DNA from: SPJN01 sp965229935 | GTDB taxonomy: Bacteria; Pseudomonadota; Alphaproteobacteria; SPJN01 | Length of the DNA: 64,000 bases | Direction of reading: 5' to 3' | Assembly: GCA_965229935.1 (NCBI GenBank) | Contig: CBDDKB010000002.1 | Coordinates: 1,302,001-1,366,000, forward strand | Made by a program: the position numbers and the translations under genes | Notes under the pieces: generated by a model | Databases searched by the model: none | What the model saw: only the letters and a program-made list of their open reading frames with translations | What the model was told of the DNA's origin: nothing | Part shown: positions 62,543 to 64,000 of the stretch, one piece after another | Layout: the number at the start of each line of letters is the position of its first letter | How positions within the stretch are numbered: the stretch's first letter is position 1

Positions 62543-63235
62543 ATGCTAACGCGCAAGCAACATGAATTGCTGCTGTTCATTCACGAACGGATCCGTGAAT
62601 CGGGTGTCTCCCCTTCGTTCGAGGAAATGAAGGAAGCCTTGGACCTTAAGTCAAAATCAGGCATTCACCGTTTGATCACTGCATTGGAAGAACGCGGCTT
62701 TATCCGCCGTTTGCCCCACCGCGCCCGCGCACTCGAAGTATTGAAACTGCCCGAAACCGCGTCCGGTCAGGGCACGCGCGCTGCGGCAACGCAGCCTGCT
62801 GGCGACAATGTTGAAAGCCTTGATGCGGCCCGTGCTGCCGCTGCTGCCAGTGACACAGTTTCCGTACCCTTGGTTGGTAAGATTGCAGCAGGCACACCGA
62901 TCGAAGCGCTGCAAGACAATTCCAACATGGTGGATGTCCCCCCGTCATTACTGAAATCAGGCACCCACTATGCCCTGAATGTCGAAGGCGATTCTATGAT
63001 CGAAGCTGGCATTCTTGATGGTGATACTGTGCTCATCCAACAATGCGATACCGCTTCGAATGGCGAAATTGTCGTGGCGCTTGTGGACGACAATGAAGCT
63101 ACCCTGAAACGATTGCGGCGCAAGGGCGAAAGTGTTGCGCTTGAAGCAGCCAACCCGGCCTATGAAACCCGTATATTCGGGCCTGATCGGGTCAAGGTGC
63201 AGGGCAAATTGGTTGGCCTGCTACGCTTTTATTAG
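62543..63235 (+). CDS. lexA: SOS repressor LexA
   Basis: A 230-residue repressor-protease. An N-terminal winged helix (LTRKQHELLLFIHERIRESGVSPSFEEMKEALDLKSKSGIHRLITALEERGFI) precedes a long Ala-rich linker and a S24 peptidase domain. The self-cleavage site is Ala116-Gly117 (KIAAG), with Ser151 (EGDSM) and Lys189 (ATLKR) as catalytic residues. The linker is longer than in E. coli LexA (202 residues). The ribosome site is GAGG. It is convergent with comEC, six bases apart. Confidence 0.96.
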   Translation: MLTRKQHELLLFIHERIRESGVSPSFEEMKEALDLKSKSGIHRLITALEERGFIRRLPHRARALEVLKLPETASGQGTRAAATQPAGDNVESLDAARAAAAASDTVSVPLVGKIAAGTPIEALQDNSNMVDVPPSLLKSGTHYALNVEGDSMIEAGILDGDTVLIQQCDTASNGEIVVALVDDNEATLKRLRRKGESVALEAANPAYETRIFGPDRVKVQGKLVGLLRFY

Positions 63236-63241
63236 GCCGTT

Positions 63242-64000
63242 TTAGCGCTGAACCGCACCTGACTTTAGGCGGGCCTGCGCATTCCAAACAGCAACCGCAT
63301 CTAACCTGTCCTGCATATAGGATGGGTTGCTGCTAGTGCCCCAATGGCGGTTTTGTCTTGTGCTTTCGCTGTGCGCCAATTGATAGCGCGCGTTTGCGCC
63401 CTGCCCCACAATTGTCACGCTGATCGCATCCTGATCTGCCATTAGACCTGAATCGATAATTAGTGGTCCTTGGCAATGTTTCGCATAAACCGGAAAGGGG
63501 GCTACCAAGATCGTGGCATTCCGGCATGCCTCAACCAATCCATCACGCAGAAATAGTTGCGCAAGATAACCCCCGTCAGGCAAGGCAAAGCGGCACCCCA
63601 CCCGATCACAGGCGGCTTGCTCGCCACTTTTTTCGCTGTGACCCAGCGCCCGTAACCAGTGGGATCGTGTGTAATCAGATTTACGTAATGTCGTCAGCAC
63701 GGGTGGCTCAACATCCTGATCCACTAACACCAAAGCTGCCTGCTCCCCGATCAGGATTTGCGGTGGTTGGTGACCAGTCCAGACAAGCGTCGCGATCAGT
63801 GCGGGCACAAACCCGATCAGACGCCCCCACCCCTTAATCAGGCACAGGCATGCTAACGCAGCGAACAACAACGCCAAAACGCTTGTTGGACCCTTCGCAA
63901 TTAATCTTTCGCTTAACGGCAGGTCAGCAACAAATCCGGCAGCCATAGTCACCCATGCGATACCCAGCCCCATCAAATCAAGCCATGGCCCTGCCAGACC
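63242..64000 (-). CDS. ComEC/Rec2-family DNA-uptake/membrane protein, C-terminal part (partial)
   Basis: The frame is open to the window edge, so only the last 252 residues are present. The segment GPWLDLMGLGIAWVTMAAG near the edge, two hydrophobic helices, and a C-terminal domain containing HWLRALGHS, ACDRVGCRF and YAKHCQGPLII fit alphaproteobacterial ComEC proteins. These are inner-membrane channels for DNA uptake in competence. comEC next to and convergent with lexA is a conserved alphaproteobacterial order. Confidence 0.8.
   Translation of the reverse strand, partial: GLAGPWLDLMGLGIAWVTMAAGFVADLPLSERLIAKGPTSVLALLFAALACLCLIKGWGRLIGFVPALIATLVWTGHQPPQILIGEQAALVLVDQDVEPPVLTTLRKSDYTRSHWLRALGHSEKSGEQAACDRVGCRFALPDGGYLAQLFLRDGLVEACRNATILVAPFPVYAKHCQGPLIIDSGLMADQDAISVTIVGQGANARYQLAHSESTRQNRHWGTSSNPSYMQDRLDAVAVWNAQARLKSGAVQR

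Noticed and set aside
1..64000. CRISPR array, prophage, insertion sequence or restriction system
   Set aside because: No regularly spaced repeats, transposase, integrase, phage or restriction genes were found; the only repeats are the short ones listed.

Overview
The window is about 64 kb of chromosomal DNA from an alphaproteobacterium of moderate GC. The evidence is the gene set and gene order: dusB-ntrB-ntrC-ntrY-ntrX-trkA-hfq-hflX, pdhA with a lipoyl-bearing pdhB, an ispDF fusion, a COQ10-type protein beside lipA, rpmF-plsX-fabH-ihfA-merR, CBP3-type chaperone with YceD, and tpiA-ppiD-trpEGDC-moaC-moeA-lexA-comEC. My inference is a Rhodospirillales-like or SAR116-like marine lineage; the sequence alone does not fix the genus. 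I see no prophage, insertion sequence, CRISPR array, rRNA or plasmid gene. One tRNA gene (Pro, GGG) is present.

Layout. 1-8.2 kb: a gene tail, a PaaI-type thioesterase coupled to an MFS transporter, an iron alcohol dehydrogenase, rplM-rpsI, a second thioesterase, a crotonase-family protein, a CoA-binding protein, and a DUF3445 (HodA-like) gene coupled to heme A synthase. 8.2-12.5 kb: a short-chain dehydrogenase, a phasin with a histone-H1-like tail, a DJ-1/PfpI protein, a membrane-anchored PQQ-type sugar dehydrogenase and tRNA-Pro. 12.7-17.6 kb: the fatty-acid/phospholipid cluster merR, ihfA, fabH, plsX, rpmF, yceD and the cytochrome bc1 chaperone. 17.8-23.4 kb: a BamE lipoprotein, two YjbR paralogues, membrane H+-PPase, an FAD monooxygenase and soluble pyrophosphatase. 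23.5-37 kb: hflX, hfq, D-amino acid aminotransferase, trkH, trkA and the two Ntr two-component pairs with dusB. 37-41.6 kb: ispDF, pgpA, cinA, a glutathione transferase, coq10 and lipA. 41.6-47 kb: the pyruvate dehydrogenase operon with ftsB. 47-54.7 kb: cutA, enolase, an NSS transporter, kdsA, pyrG, secG, tpiA. 54.9-64 kb: ppiD, trpEGDC, moaC, moeA, lexA and the end of comEC.

The genes work together in central carbon flow (eno, tpiA, pdh complex, lipA), nitrogen and potassium sensing (NtrBC, NtrYX, TrkAH), envelope and lipid synthesis (plsX, fabH, kdsA, pgpA, bamE), pyrophosphate handling (HppA, Ppa) and tryptophan and molybdopterin synthesis. Most reading frames run in tightly packed minus-strand operons with ATGA or TGATG overlaps.

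No clearly new multi-gene system stands out; this is mostly core genome. The parts that deserve a second look are small: a phasin promoter flanked by PhaR-like TGC-N3-GCA sites; a duplicated bamE 3' end that creates a coupled 37-codon ORF; a 25-bp exact repeat beside cinA and inside a nested palindromic element downstream of eno; a crotonase-family protein lacking both catalytic glutamates; two dyads in the FAD monooxygenase leader; and a 16-bp perfect palindrome upstream of rplM.
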